A stretch of 64,000 bases of DNA from Crotophaga sulcirostris. Lineage: Eukaryota; Chordata; Aves; Cuculiformes; Crotophagidae. The position numbers and the translations under genes were made by a program. Of the stretch, positions 23,045-36,800 are shown in pieces. Every line of letters starts with the position of its first letter. Within the stretch, counting starts at the first letter, position 1. Under the pieces are notes generated by a model. It saw only the letters and a program-made list of their open reading frames with translations, was not told the DNA's origin and searched no databases. The stretch lies in contig VYZB01000338.1 of the NCBI GenBank assembly GCA_013397455.1, positions 552,102 to 616,101 on the forward strand, given 5' to 3'.

Positions 23045-26000
23045 TTAACTCCTGGGTCATACTGGCAGGGGAAGGAAAATGAAACACAATCTTTCTTTGA
23101 AAGTCAGCATCATGATGGCAGCACAGCTTGGGATAGCAGCACCCCAGAAGTGGATGGTGACGAAGCCCACGCTCCTGCTTTAGGGTGCTTCCTGGGGTGG
23201 CTGCAGTGAGGGAGCCCCAGGTCAGTCCCAGGAGCCCCATCCATGCACACACTACAGGGCTTCCCTGCTCCCCAGATGCCTCCCATGACAGAGCACTGCC
23301 TGTTCCCACACCGTGTTCTTGGTGTGAGTGGTGGCAGAGTGCCCGGCTGCGCGTGGTCCCACTGTGACTGCCTGAAGCCTTCACTGCATCTCGACCCCCG
23401 TGGGGATCCCCGAGGTCTGCCTCGTTGGACGCAGGGCTCACTGCGCTGCAGCACCACCGTGCACCTTGGCCACCTCTGGTTCCCTCAGCCCTCTCCACCT
23501 TTCTTCCCATCACCAAGCCGAAGCCACAGCTCTCAGTTACATTCCCACCCTCCTTCCTCCCCTGCGGTCTGGGGTGACAGCTGCCCCCCAGGGCATGAAC
23601 ATCTAGCCCCAGAACATCCCCCCCAGGCGGAAGCAGAACCTGGGCAGATTGTCACTTGCACCCCTTGGGAACGTGGATTGGGACTGATGGATTTAAGGGC
23701 TTTTCCAAAAGGCATTGAGTCTAGAGAGCACATACTTGGTGTTAAACGCAAGAATATTTTGTTGTTGTCAAGTGTAAAAATCACTTTCTGTTGTCTTGCG
23801 CGAGCGAGCCGAGCTGGCCTCACACAGAGACTGCTGGCAAGGAGGGAGCCTGAAAGACACTGCAGGGGCTGCCTGACCCCTTGGGAGACGCAAACCGAGC
23901 ATGATGCACACGCGGGCCAGCCCTTCCACCCAGGGCCAGCACGTGTGGTTCAATGCATGGAGCCAAAGAGCGTGCTTCCCAGGCCACCCCTGCTTCCTGG
24001 GACAGCTCGGATCAGGTTCAACCTCCTTGCAGGAGGCCGTGACAGCCACCCCTGCTTCCCAGGGCCATCTGGAAACCCTCAGATCTGCTGCTCTGCTGCA
24101 AGGCTGGGGCCTGATCGCCCCGGGGGCAGCCAGGGACGTGAACCCTGGGTCACTCTTCAGCTCTTAAAAGCACCTGGGAAGAGGAGGATGACACTGTGGT
24201 GTCCCCATGCACCAGCTTGCTCCAAGCATGAGTCCTGGGCTGTGTCTTGGCAAGCTCTACCCCAGCACTCACCAGAATGTGCCTGTTGTCTATGTTTGTG
24301 GCAGCACATGGACAGGGCATCTTAGCCCAACGAGACAAACTCAAAGAGGAAAGCAACCCATAAAGAGACACCTCCAATCCTGCTGCTGGGCTCCTTCACT
24401 CCTGATTTGCCGCTGCAGGAGTGGGCACCTCCGGCAGGGCTGACCTGAGAGTCTTTTGGGATGCCCAGATCCATCTTCTACAGCTGCTGTGGCCTCCTGA
24501 ACATCCCAGTCTTGTGTCACAGGTGGTCACTGTGGAGCCACTTAACAGATTGTCCTGTGACTGCCTTTCACCTGCTCAGAAGAGATCCATGGATGCACAC
24601 AGCCATGACCCCAGGAGATGTGCTCAAGGTGGAGCTGCTCATCCTCTACTAGCATGAAAAGGAGGTGTCCTGGTCCTTCCCCTCCTTAGACTTCTAGGGG
24701 TGCTGGAGAAGAACAGGGACCCCTTGGGAAAAGCCACTGGCTCTTGTCCTCCAAGATATCCTCGAGGCTCAGGGGATGTCACGCACCACCTTGCCAGCAG
24801 CCTGCAGGGGTGAGCTGCCTGCAGCTGCCAGAGCCTGAGGATGTGGCTGTGCAAGGTCACCAACTGCTTGGTCCTCCCTATTTTTGTCTTCCCTGCAGGG
24901 AGAGGGGCCCACCCTCCAGGTGGGAGACTGGAGCAGATCTGTCCAGAGGTCCTTTCCCACCAACACTCTGATGCTGTGGCCATGTGAAAACAGAATCTGA
25001 ATCCTAAGAAATAAGGGGCAGTAAAGTGCCACTAGTCCTTTGAATGCTTCCTCTTCAAGGTGGACATGGATGTTGGCCCCCCTCAGGAATTTCCAGGAGT
25101 GTTTTAAGGTAGCATCAGGCTCATCTCAGTACGTTAACTCCTTGTATCCTTAGCATTGGCTGCATCTTTAGGAGTTTAAGTCTTTGCTCAAATGGCTGGC
25201 TGGGGACTTCTTAGTACTTCTGTCTTGTAGGGTAGTTTACTTTGAATTATTGGGATGTACTTTCAGTAATGCAGCACACTGTGACTTTTATCTGGGGTTT
25301 TTTTGGTAATTAAAAAGCAAATCTCTCTGGAACATTAACAAGAAATGTGAAGGGAACGTTCCTCCAGTGGGGACATCTAACCTTCTGGAGCTGTGAGTAC
25401 CAAGCCCACACTTAGAAGAAAAAGATGTGCAAATTTCTTGGATATCCCTGGCTTAGGGTCAGAACAGAGCAGCTCTCACATAGCTGACCAGGTCAGGTTT
25501 GTGGCATTTTAATTTGCTTTGTCATGTCCAGAAGAGATGCATCTTCTGAACCTGTGGTGTGTGCTTCTGAGCGTGTACAGTGTGCAGTTGTCTCTCTCAA
25601 TATAACTTTTCTGCAATAGTACTATTTTTAAAGACTTCTAGGTTTGTTGGTCATTTTTGCTGTGACTTTTCATGAACATGAACAAAGAACACTGAAGTAT
25701 CTGTGGCATGAACTGTGTGCTCTGCCATTTGTTGGGCAGGGAGAAAATGCCATTTTATAAGAGAGGACTTTTTGGGAAGAGCACTGACTCAGGGAAGGCT
25801 GGAGATTGTGAATGCAGTGAGTTTCCCCTGAGATTTGACACTCAGCATGTATGGAAAAATAGGATTTTGTACACAAGCAATAGTAAACAAGGAAGACCAT
25901 ACAAAAGTTAGCTGAGTCAACTGATGTTTCTGTCTAATAGTGCAGACCTTGAGGACCCCAGGGTTTGACTAAGTGTGTGCGTAACACAATCCGTGAGTTG

Positions 26001-29000
26001 GTATTCTGGGTGAACTAAAATGAGGTAGCTGGTGGGGTTATTTGCTAAAAAGTACCCTTGGAATGAAAAGGAGCTGTAGGAGAAGTGGACATCTCACCAA
26101 AAGTGTTAAAGATCACTTATAACCTATGGAAAAGAAGCTGGGGCAGAAAGTCCATTTGCGTGAGTGCCAGCAAGGAAGACTCTGAGGACGTGGAGATGGG
26201 CATGAGTTGGCATTTGCTGTAAACTCTCTCCTGCTGGCACAGGCTGTTCTTCTCACTTGGGGTCAAAGACCATTGCCTGAAGTGAAATCTTCCCAGGAGG
26301 TGTCTCTGGCTTGGTTTAGTATCCTACTGCAATGAATGGCTGGGAAAGGCAGCTGAAAGGAGAGGTTTTAGCAATCAACTTGAGTGGACCAGTCACTGCC
26401 AAACTTATCCCCATAAAAAAAAAGAGCCTCAGTGATCCAGATCTGATACCAGCTCTTGATGTGTGGCTTAGAGCCAGGCATCCCTCCAAGCTGGCCAAAG
26501 CACGACTTAAAGCTGGGGGGAAATAGAGAAGTATGAAACTCCACCTGAACTGGCAGAAGGTCTGCAGAGACTTTAAGTGACAAATGTGGTTGAGTATCGA
26601 CGAGGGCTTCCAGGATAAACTTGCACTGAGCAAGCAAATAGTCACTCTGTTGGGGCTGGAGATCAGCAGAGGAGGCCAAAAGCACTCAGAGAGCTTTGGA
26701 GTTTGCCACAGATCTCAAATCTTTTCTGGCAGAGACTCACCTGAAAGGGAGGGAGCTGTGAGCAAGCGAGATGGACACTGGTGGAGATATGGCTCCGTCT
26801 CTGTTATTGATGGCGGAAACCCGCACGTGGGCCGGGGCCAGAGAGTCCTTAAGCAATTGCAGAAAGTGATACGTCCTGTCTGTGGAACAAGAGGGCTGAC
26901 AAGAGGGCAAAAATTAAGAGAAGCACTTGAGTTACATGCTGGCACCTTCCAAACTCACCATTTAAAGAGCCTTTCTGGTTTGCAGGGCTGGTCCAAGGGG
27001 CTGGCTGAGCTGCTTGGTTCCTGGCTCCCGTCGCAGGCCCGGGACCATCAGCTGCCTCCAGTCCAAGCACTGCTGACGACAGGGCTGCTTTTAGTGATGT
27101 GAAGAAATAATAAACATGATACAGTTTATATCCACATCCCACAAGCAAATCCTGCAGGTCATAGCGTGGGTGCTCCAGAACAGCAGACTTCCACCCTTCC
27201 ACGTTCACTTCCACCTCTGCAGCCCAGAGAACACCACACTGGAATTTCTGGGTGGTTACAGACTCCATGGAGAGGGACACTTGCTGCCTGGACACATCTG
27301 GGTTGCCCAAAGAAGGTGCATCCTTGATTCCTGAGCAAGGAGATGGGAGTCTCACTGCGGAGTCTGCAGTGGTTTGCTGAGGATATCAAGTTTCCAGCTG
27401 CTCCCCAGCCCCACATTGCTCATCCTTGACAGTTTTCCATCAGCACGCTGCGTCGGCTCTGCTTTCTTGCCAGGGATTTTCTTGCCCTCTGCCCTCTCAT
27501 GCCCAGCATTGCAGAGGTGGAAAGGAACGCGTGGTGGCTAAGGCGAGGAGCAGGAGGGAAGGCAGGATCAAATATGCTATGTGGTGTAGGATTTTATCTG
27601 CTTTCTTATTCTCTTTGCCTCTCAGTTCCTGGAGAACAGAGGCAGAGCTCCTCCTGTCTCACCAGCAGCATTTTGCTCTTGCACAAAGCACAGGGCTATG
27701 GGAAAACCATCTGCTTTTTGCCAGCTTCGGGTGATGCAGACCATTAAGAAGGTTTGGAGTCTTGTTTATCCTGGGATCCCCTTTGCTGCCTGGAAGTTGT
27801 GTTGGGAATAATCTGCACTCTACCTAGAGCTCTTCTTCCTTGCTTCTTAGTTGTTACTTCTTGCTCTAGGATGAATTGACTTTGGCCCCAGAAGCCTTTC
27901 AGATTCTGGCATCGTGGCTTTTGTCCATCAACCCAGCAGCTTTTAACTCCAGTGGGAATTGTGAGGTGCTGCAAGATGTGGTAGCAAGTCTGAGTCCACT
28001 GAATCAACCATTAATCCACCTCTTCGTCGTAGTACAGCCTTTTCTGCTGATTCATGTGGCTGCAATAGTGAGGCCTTGAATTGCCATCTCGAAGATATTT
28101 GTCAAAGTGAGTCACACCTATATTATGGTCTCTTATCTTCTCTTCACTTATTTGGTATCCTGTGTCCACCAAACAGTGATTTACAGTGTCTTCCCTAGCT
28201 ACGTCGTGCGTTGTGCACGAGCTACACTTAAGAATGGCTTTCAAGCTGTCAAGATAATCTTGCATTCAGCTGAAATACATCTGCATCAGCTTGAGCCAGG
28301 AACCACAAGGGACCTCCTATGATTTCAGCGGGGTTTCAGCTTTCTCTGTTCTTCCCTTGTGCTGGTCCAGAACAGGATGTGTTGGATAGACGAGATGGCT
28401 TTTCATGGGCTCCTGTAGGAGGTGATGTAGAAGCTACCCAAGCCTCTCTGAAATGTTTTTTGCATCCTGCCTGCCTCAAAGCCCATGATCCATACTGCTT
28501 GGCATTGGGCAGAGCATTGGTGGTGCATTCTGGGGCTGTGCACAGCACCTGCTTGCTGAGCTGCCATGCAGATCACCGTGCTGCCATCTCCTTCCTCAAC
28601 AACACCAGGTGGCAGCTCATTTTTTTTCAGAGCATCTTTTCCCTCTGCTCTCTGGATGGGCTGCAGCGCTCATCTACCAAGAGATGGCAGAGTAAAATTT
28701 GCCTCCAGCTGCAGGCTGGACTTCCCACTCTGCCTCTCCCATCTCTTTCCTGTGTGGAAAGCCTCAGCAGTCAGTCCAGTCTGCACTTGTTTGATACATG
28801 CAGTTGTGATCCCACTGGAGATCTTTCTCATCTTTCTGTACTGCCTGCCTGGTGCTGTGCTTTCCTGAGCTGTGTGGAAACAAGCTTTCTCTTCACTGAT
28901 TGCCAGTGCGCTGTGGAGACAGCTTTGCTCATGGGTTGGGGATATGCTGTGATCTGGATGACTTTTACCTAGGAAAAATTTGCTACGTCATTTTTAGGAT

Positions 29001-29744
29001 AAATCATACCCTCCAGTGAATGTCCAACACGGCCCAGGGGTCCCCTGTCCTAAGGTGGTTCTCCCCTCTCCACGTTTTCTCCCCAGTTTGTGCTAGACTC
29101 CTTCTCCCAGGACTCAGCTGAGGCAGGTGGTCCAAAGCCAGCATTGAATTAGGGCTACAGCAGTCACAGCTGTTTGGCAAAAAGTCTCAACCCATAACAA
29201 AACTGGGGCATCTTAAATCCCAGAGCAGCAGCCAGCAGCCCGGGAGCTTTTCCTTTGCTAGTGATGAGCACAGGTACACGGATGGCTTTCAAGCCTCTCG
29301 CCTCCATCACTTGCAAACCAAACGCTGTGTTTTCCTGGGGTGGATGTGCTGCACATAGCCAGGATGAAGATCTCCAGGGAAGCCCACCTGCCTGGGCTCA
29401 GGGGTGCCTCTCTCTGCCCTGCTCCCCAGGGCTGAGGGCAGTGAGGTGCACTCTCACCAGCCCCTGGCTCTGCTGCCAGCGCGGGCGCTGCCAGAGCTGA
29501 TTATTTCTCCTACACCGCAGGGAAGGGAGCAGCTGGCAGCCACCTCCTTAGTGATAAGGAGGAACTAAAAATAAAAGCCAAGCCAGAGTGGTGGGGTCCC
29601 CAGGAGGCTGGGCTGGCTGGGAGCACCAGGCTTGGTTGTGCCACACAGTCTGGCGCTGAGCTCTGCAGACATCCACCAGGTCGATTCCTTCAGAGCAGCT
29701 GCACCTGGGAACAGGAGACTGAACTGCAGCATGCTGTGGGGTTT
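23045..29744. other. 6.7 kb unique DNA, no assignable gene
   Basis: The longest repeat-poor stretch in the left half. A 360-codon open frame (23243-24325, plus) lies in GC-rich DNA where the minus strand is also unusually open; it shows no domain and looks like chance. At 27744-28265 on the minus strand two in-frame open segments separated by one TAA have protein-like composition and several CpG-containing codons; this is described in the findings. A 172-codon frame at 26584-27102 shows nothing known. I see no RNA gene. Confidence 0.45.
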
Positions 29745-30066
29745 TCATAGGATCATGGAATGGTTTGGGTTGGAAGGGACCTTAAAGACCATCCAGTTCC
29801 ATCCCCTGCCATGGGCAGGGACACTTCCCACCAGACCAGGCTGCTCAAAGCCCCATCCAACCTGGCCTTGAACACCCCCAGGGATGGAGCAGCCACACCT
29901 TCCCTGGACAACCTGTGCCAGGGCCTCCCTACCCTCATTGTGAAGAATTTTTTCCTAATGTCTAATCTAAATCTTCCCCCTTCCAATTTAAAGCCATTCC
30001 CCCTTGTCCTATCACTATTTGCCCTTGTCAGAAGTCCCTCCCCAGCTTTCTTGTAGGCCCCTTACT
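29745..30066 (-). mobile_element. CR1 retrotransposon 3' fragment
   Basis: A minus-strand CR1 of about 320 bp: tail CATAGGATCATGG at 29746, then GGTTTGGGTTGGAAGGGACC. The residual ORF2 C-terminus on the minus strand includes [20 protein letters not shown] (about 29905-29986). The 5' limit is near 30066. Confidence 0.94.
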
Positions 30067-31129
30067 TACAGTTTTTCTGCACTGTGTGTGCTTGCACAAG
30101 TCACTCCCTTGCAGAGAGCTGCACAGGCATCTTGTCAGCTGCAGGCTGCTGAGGGAAGGCTGGAGGTGACTGACCAAAGCAGCAGCAGAGGGATGCTGCT
30201 CTGCCCAGCTCTCCCTCCTCACCTGGGTGCTGTCATCCTAAGGCCAGGAGAGCACAGATGCTCAGCACAGCTCATGGTCTGTGCTCAGGGGACCGCTTGT
30301 AGGGGAATGTCAGCAAGCTTTTCTTCTGTGTCAGTGTGAAAGCAGCAGCCCAGTAGGAGCAAAGCTGATGTAACCTGCAGAAGCTGCTCATGCACATCCT
30401 CCCTCATCAGGAACCACAGGGAGCCATGGTCCCATTCCTGCCTGGAGCTTGAGGACAGAGAGAAGCCAAAGACATGAAAGCTGCACTGCGCATGGGCAGC
30501 AGAGCTCCCACGTTCCCTCTAGAGGTTTGCAACTGTGATGACTCCAAGCTGCTAGTGATGATTTCCAGGATGAGGGATGTGTGTGCTACTGAACAGCATG
30601 AGGAGTGCTGCAGGCACAGTCCTTCCACCAAACGCCCACGTTAGGCTGCGCTTTCAGCAGACAGTCTCTAAGTCTTCCCAGTCTTCCCTCAACAGCATCC
30701 TTCCCCTCCTAACAGGGCTGTCATACAGCTTTGGCAGATCCCCAGCACCAGAACTAAGAGATCTAGGTAGCACCTACCTCCCACAACCCAACCCCATGGA
30801 GATGATGGGGCCAGACACCAAAGCTGAGAACTTCAAAGCTGAAGGACACACTTGCCTAAAGTCTCTTAGCATCAGGTATGAGGGAAGAACCTGTGAGGTG
30901 GTGTCTTTCTTCCAATGTCCTTTTGTTCCAGCCTCAGGCTGAGGTCTCCCGCCACTCACGTGGTGCCATGACTGTGTCCTGCAGCTGTTGGGGTAACCCA
31001 GCATGATAGAGCAGCTGGCAGCAGTGGAGTGTTCCTGGAGCACAGGGGTGGAATGGGATCATCTGTGGGAAGGTTAAGGGGAGCTGCCTCCCAGGGTAAG
31101 TGAATCCCAATCTACAAGTCTACTGAAGG
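30067..31129. other. unique DNA, nothing recognised
   Basis: About 1.06 kb of unique sequence between two CR1 pieces. Open frames are short and unassigned. Confidence 0.5.
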
Positions 31130-31203
31130 GTGCAGGGCAGGGGGTTTGGAACTAGATGATCTTTAAGGTCCCTTCCAACCCAAACCATTCTATGATTCTA
31201 TGG
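31130..31203 (+). mobile_element. CR1 3' tail remnant
   Basis: About 74 bp of CR1 3' end: GATGATCTTTAAGGTCCCTT, CCAACCCAAACCATTCTATG and a second ATTCTATG unit. The 5' part is missing. Confidence 0.88.
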
Positions 31204-33819
31204 TTTACCAGAGTGGCTTTTCAGGCCCTGCCGCGGTCAGGCTGTGCTGTCAGCCAAACCAGGCCATATCCACAAGGACATTGCCACCCATCCTCCCATC
31301 AGACTGCACGTTACTGGACTGCCGTGGGCTTCCAGAGCTTCCCTTGTTCTTGGAAAGATGGTGTATTGTGTAAATCAGTGGGAACACTTGGAATTGGCAC
31401 ACTTTGCAAGTCCTGCCACTCGTGCCAGTGAGCATTTCTCCGCTTGATTTAAGGAGAGGGGGATTCTAAATAACGTTTGCTTCTCCCCTGCCTGGAGCAG
31501 CTGAAAGGCACTGATGCAAAGTTGCATAACCCAGCGCTGCTTGTGTACACGCTTGAGAAGAAACAGCCATGGAAAAATCCTGTAACATTCCTCGGCTGGT
31601 CCGTCTCCTGGTATCAAAGTGTTTCCTGCTGTGCTTTCACCTTTGAATTTTAATCCAACGGCTTTGTAGGAGTCGAGCAAGGGGGTGGGCGAGGGCTCTG
31701 GGGAGTAAAAGCTGCCTCTGAGGAGCGAGTAGGTAAAAGCTGAATCACATTTTTCTCCCAGGGGAGTGAGGGATAGCTGATTTAGTGTCCCTGACTGGAG
31801 GAAATCTGTCCCCTGGGGAGTGCCAACCTGTGGTTCAAGTCCTGGTTGGCAGAGTCAGAGTAGATGTTGCTGCTAACCCAGGCTTGATCCCCTTGGTAGG
31901 ACCCACAGCCCTGACTCCTCATGTTCCCCATAATCCTCCTCTCATTTAGTAGTCAAAGCAAGTTCTCTGGCATCTCTAGAAAGGCAACCCTCAAAAGCTG
32001 CTCTTAGATCAGAGAAGCTCATTTCAGCTCTCATCTCTTCATTAATAAATGACTCCTGCCTCTGTAAGCCCCCAAACCCGTGTATAAGTGGCTGAATCAG
32101 TTTGTAGTTTGAAGTAAATCAGTTTATTTTCTCGTGTCTTCCTCTATTGTTTGACTAATGCAAGGTTTTACAGGGCAATAAGAACACACGGAGGCAAAGA
32201 ACAGGTCTTTTTCCTTCCCAGCCTGGGCTCATGGTATCCAAACTGACAGGTCTTGGGGCAGGTGCTGTGGTGCCCTCTCCCCATGATGGGCACCTTTCAC
32301 CCACCCATGCCTACTGGGGCAGCCTGTTTTCAGGGAAGAGCTGGGCAGGGAGGCTTGAGCAGAGCAGACCTGAAGTCTCCCATCCCAGAAAGAATGACCA
32401 CCCCTTGCAGAGGTGCCAGTGCCTTTTTCTGGTGGAGTCAAGGAGAGGGAGGAGAGCAGGATGGATCGTCAGGCGATAGGTATGAAAGTGGAGGACACAG
32501 TGTCAGCTCTGCATCGCTCCCAGGGAAGAAGTCAACCACCAGAAATCAGCTCCTTTTGCCATCTCCAGGGCAGTTCAGTGCCCACCTCACAGCCTGCTCC
32601 TCTCCAAGGTGCACCAGGGGGTCTGGCTGGCCAGGTGAGGAGAGAGGACTGTGCCCACCACTGTCCCCTGCCACAGTGGTCTGAGCTCTTTGGGTGGGAT
32701 GCTGGTGTCCAGCACTGAGCCTCCTCTGCTATGGGAAGCTCTGCTTCCTCTTTGGGTCCTGAGCCTTGCAAAAACATCCATGGACTTGTCTGAAGGCTTG
32801 CCCATGGTATAGATTTGATGTATCTGCCTGCATTAGGGGAGCACAACCTGTTTAGATTAGCACTTTGCTCTTACTCCTCTGCCTGATACAAGAGTTCTGG
32901 GGAATCATCTAAAGGAGGGCCATCAGCCATGGTGACACTTCCCCTGAAGCAGTCGGTGTGCCATGCAACCTGTGGTCTAGTGTGGATCCTGCACAGTGGC
33001 AAAAGATGGATGCAAGGACCCCCAGGGACATAAAGCACTATAGGGCTTTCAGACCCTCTTCCTCCTCACCTTCAGCTGGCTCAGCTCCCTTTCCAGGACA
33101 GGGAAAAGATGGGATGTGGCTGCTGCCTGCAGGAAGGTTCAGTCCTGATAGACAGCCTACACATGACAACACTCAATAGCCAATGTGATGCATGGATATC
33201 CCTGCCAAAAAAAGTGAACAAATATTGGACGCACCTGGCACCAAGGGTGTCTTTGGACCATGAGTTTGAAGCAATCCAGGAAGGAGTGAAGCTTTATTTC
33301 CTGCTTTCTTACATTTACGACACATTTCTGCAGTGTGTGCAAATGCTGCCTTCCCATGCAAGCAGTGCAGACCCATGTCGTGGTGTCTTCCAGCCCCCAA
33401 GCTAATCCACTGAATGTTTGACACTGAACAGGGGGAGCCCAAGGATGCTTCAGATGGAAATTCTGCTCAGTCCTTGCTGACAGAGCATCAGCCTTCAACC
33501 CGCAGCCGCTCCCACACCTGCCTGCACGCCAGCGTGTGTAACCAAATCTGCAACAGATCAAGAAACTCCACATCCCTGCTGAATTAAGTAGGTGTGAGAA
33601 AGGTTCATTCATGCCATCTGGTCCATGCCCAGCTACTCCCCAACAGCCTCACATGAGTGTCTCTGAAGTGACACCAAAGGCTTCTTCTGCCACTTCAACC
33701 AAAGCAGACCCTGCTTGCTTGGAAAGCAGAGATGCCTGTTTATTGTCCTGTACCTTGAGAGTGACATTTAGACCCTGCCAGTCCTCATCAAGGCACGTTG
33801 GCTCAATTGTATAGATTCA

Positions 33820-33890
33820 CTTTATGACTCACTCTGCAACTTGATGCATTGTGTCCAGATAAAAGATACTTTATCCCTATGATAAAAACG
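33820..33890. promoter_or_regulatory. AP-1/NF-E2 plus GATA motif cluster
   Basis: TGACTCA lies at 33825-33831. It is followed within 30-60 bases by GATAA at 33858-33862, TTATC at 33871-33875 and GATAA at 33881-33885. The pairing of a TGACTCA element with GATA sites is known from erythroid enhancers such as globin locus control elements. Three GATAA-type sites in 28 bases is more than chance would often give, but function is unproven. Confidence 0.2.
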
Positions 33891-36800
33891 GACAAAGATG
33901 ATGTCAAAATAAAAGAATGTTTTCTCATCCGAATAAAAGTTGAGGCTGCCATTCTTGGGGTTATTTTGCTTGAAAACCTCCAGAGAAAGCAAGACTTTGC
34001 ATTTTTACCATTTATAGTTAGTTTCAGAAAATTCAACATATGAAGTTTGCTATCTGCCTTCTTCCCCTTGTTTGGGTAGGAGTGTCTCTGTGCTGGTTGC
34101 CTGGGACCACGCTCTTGTTGTTGGGGATGCAGAGGGATACATGACCACCCAGGATGGACCCAAACCCATGGGACACTCCTTCTTGCATAGAGAGGGTGTA
34201 ACTCTGTGCTGGGTACTCAAAATCTACTGCCAAGGAAGCTGTCCCACATGTTGTGGAAAAGCTGGCATTTAGAGAACATGCAGTCACAGCCTTCAAGAGC
34301 TCACCCAGCTGATGAAGGACTGTGCTTGCCCATGCCACCACCAACAGCTTGGGCATTCCTGCAGCAGGATCACAACCATGCATGAGGGCATCCAGCCTGA
34401 TGGAGAGCCCAAGCACTGGGGAAGCTGTGTCTTCCTGGCTGTGTTTGTTGAGCAGGAGGAGTTTATTTTTAGCAAACAATGACAATTAGAGAGGGATTGT
34501 TCGATGGCCACGTCTCAATGGAGAGCAACAGCTGCTGGCACAGCTCTGAAGGATCCCATCCATGGACAGATCCTCTTGGGACAGGGGAAGGGGCAGTCAA
34601 GCTCTACTTGGCTGGTGGTTCAGCTTCTGGTTCTTCTTCTTCTACTGCTCTGAAGCTTCTTGGTCACAATTCTTGTTCCTTGAGCAACAGAGACAGGGAT
34701 CACTGAGTGTGAGCAGGGTCTGTGGTCTGCTGAAGGCCCTTGGAAGTGGCCTCTTGAGGTATTGAGTCTAAATGCCATAGTTGCCTTCATTCCTTGGTCT
34801 CAAAAGAGCCTGTGCCTTTGGCCACCCATGTTAACTGCAGCTGAGGAGGTTACTTCTTGGGGGATCATTTGCAGAGGGGTTGAAGGACCAGAGGAGGATA
34901 AATGGATGTATCTGCAGTAGCTGAGCTGGACTGCAGCAGAAAAGAAAAGTGCAGAAGAATTAAGCACAAGTAGGAATCAGGTATATGACCACTCTGTGTT
35001 GCTTCTCAGTTCAGAGGTAAATTGATCACATTGTTTTAGTTAAATTCTTCTTATTAATATAATTAATGATGATCATGGATCATCTACATCCTAAGTGTAT
35101 GCATCCATTAGCCTGCATCATGAGAAACGGCTCCATCAGGATGCCTTGGGGTGAAAGTACCAATCTTGGGGTATCCAAAACCTGTTGCTTTTGGTATTCT
35201 TCTGTCTGTGACCAGAATCAGTAAGCTTTGACCTTAAGCCTGAACGTGTCTCTCAGAGAAGGCCCTGGAGACAGTGGGGACATAAAGGTGGTAGGACTGA
35301 TGTTACTCATGAGCTCTTAGAGAAGGTGGGGTTTTCACAATGCATCCAAACACTAAGACCAAACAGGCTGCAAACATGATGTCCTCCACAGGAATGCAAG
35401 AAAGTCACCACTGCTGGCCAAAGGAATTTATGTCCCTAGTACCAGGCTGTTTGCACAGTGACCAGAGTGCCCAGCCCTCAGCTAATGCACCAGGGAAACC
35501 ACTTGTAAAGAAGGTGAAGAGAGACCGCAAGAGGGGAAGGAGCAGGATCACATCTGCCTCAGTTTGGAAATGAAAGAGCCTGCTGGCAATGGCAGAGCTT
35601 CACATGCTGAGCTGGAATCGAAACCTGGGGAAAAAGGGAATGAATTAAACAGAACAAGAACTGAGGGACTCTAAGTGCTGTCTTCAACATTTTGGTAGAG
35701 GCCTCGTAAATCTCAACAATTAGGAGATGCACTTAAAGAAGACCAAAACTATTCTGTCAGGGCAGGAGGCTGACTCTCTGGAAGCAAAGCTCTCTGCAGC
35801 TCTAGCATGAGGACATGCTGGAGCAATGTGACCTCCGTGACTCTTTAATACCTGGAGGGGAAAGGCTGGATGAATGGAGTGGGCTGGAAACGCCAAGTCT
35901 GTTAACTCAAGTAACACAGAGCAAGACAAATGTTCCTTGGCTTCAACCTCTTTCCTTTTTTGGATGCTTGGCTGAATCTTGAGTAGCCAGTCCTGGAGTC
36001 ACCTCAGGGAGTCGAGGCAACTTGTGAGAGGAGACTTTCATTCAAGTTCCTCAAACAATTGGTGCTGATTGACTTCCTACCAGGTACTCTGGTGTGAGAC
36101 TCAGCCTGTAGGGGCTCCCCAGGAGAGAGGGTGACTGTTTGCCTGTCTTTACTGACTTAAAAAAAAAACCCCAAACCTGGAAGAAATACATATCAACACC
36201 ATCTTTTTTTTGTGTTCTTCCTTCCAGACTGTAGTAAAAAGAGCCCTTTTGGCAGAGAGGAGTCAGCCAGGAAGAGCTAGGAGCAATGAAGCAGTGGAGA
36301 TTCTCCTGTGGGTGCATGATGGGTGTGGGACAGTCTGCTGCTCCTGGGCATCAGCAGCTGTGCTGGTTGCAGTGCTTATGGTACCTGATCCTACATCTGG
36401 GTGCCAGGGTGGGGAGGAAGATCACAGTGCAGGTGCAGGGCTTCCCCCCCTCCATCCCAGGGGTGGTGTGGTTTGTGCCTGCAGTCCCACAGAGCCTCCG
36501 CCAGTGGACAGGCAGCACTGCTCGTGGTGTCCCCCCACATGTGAGGCAGGAGTTTGGCACCATCCTTAGCTTGATCTCCCATAGTTATGTCTTTTTGCAG
36601 TTCAACAGTATCACTGCTCCACAAAGATGGGAGGGGGAGGGAAGGCTGTGCTGAGCAGGGAGACACTGGGGTACTCAGGGCCTCTGTTGGAGAAAGCTCT
36701 GGTCTGGGAGACTGTGGTGGGGTGGGCAGTCACTGAACAACCACCAGTGCTCCCAGTGACCAGAAGAAGTGGGCTGTGTGGGGCCCTTTGCTGGCTCCTG

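Noticed and set aside
23243..24325. 360-codon open frame on the plus strand, the longest in the window
   Set aside because: It lies in GC-rich DNA where the opposite strand also has long open frames. The translation is rich in H, P, S, C and W, has no domain and resembles out-of-frame reading. Chance is the simpler explanation; RNA-seq or frame conservation would change this.
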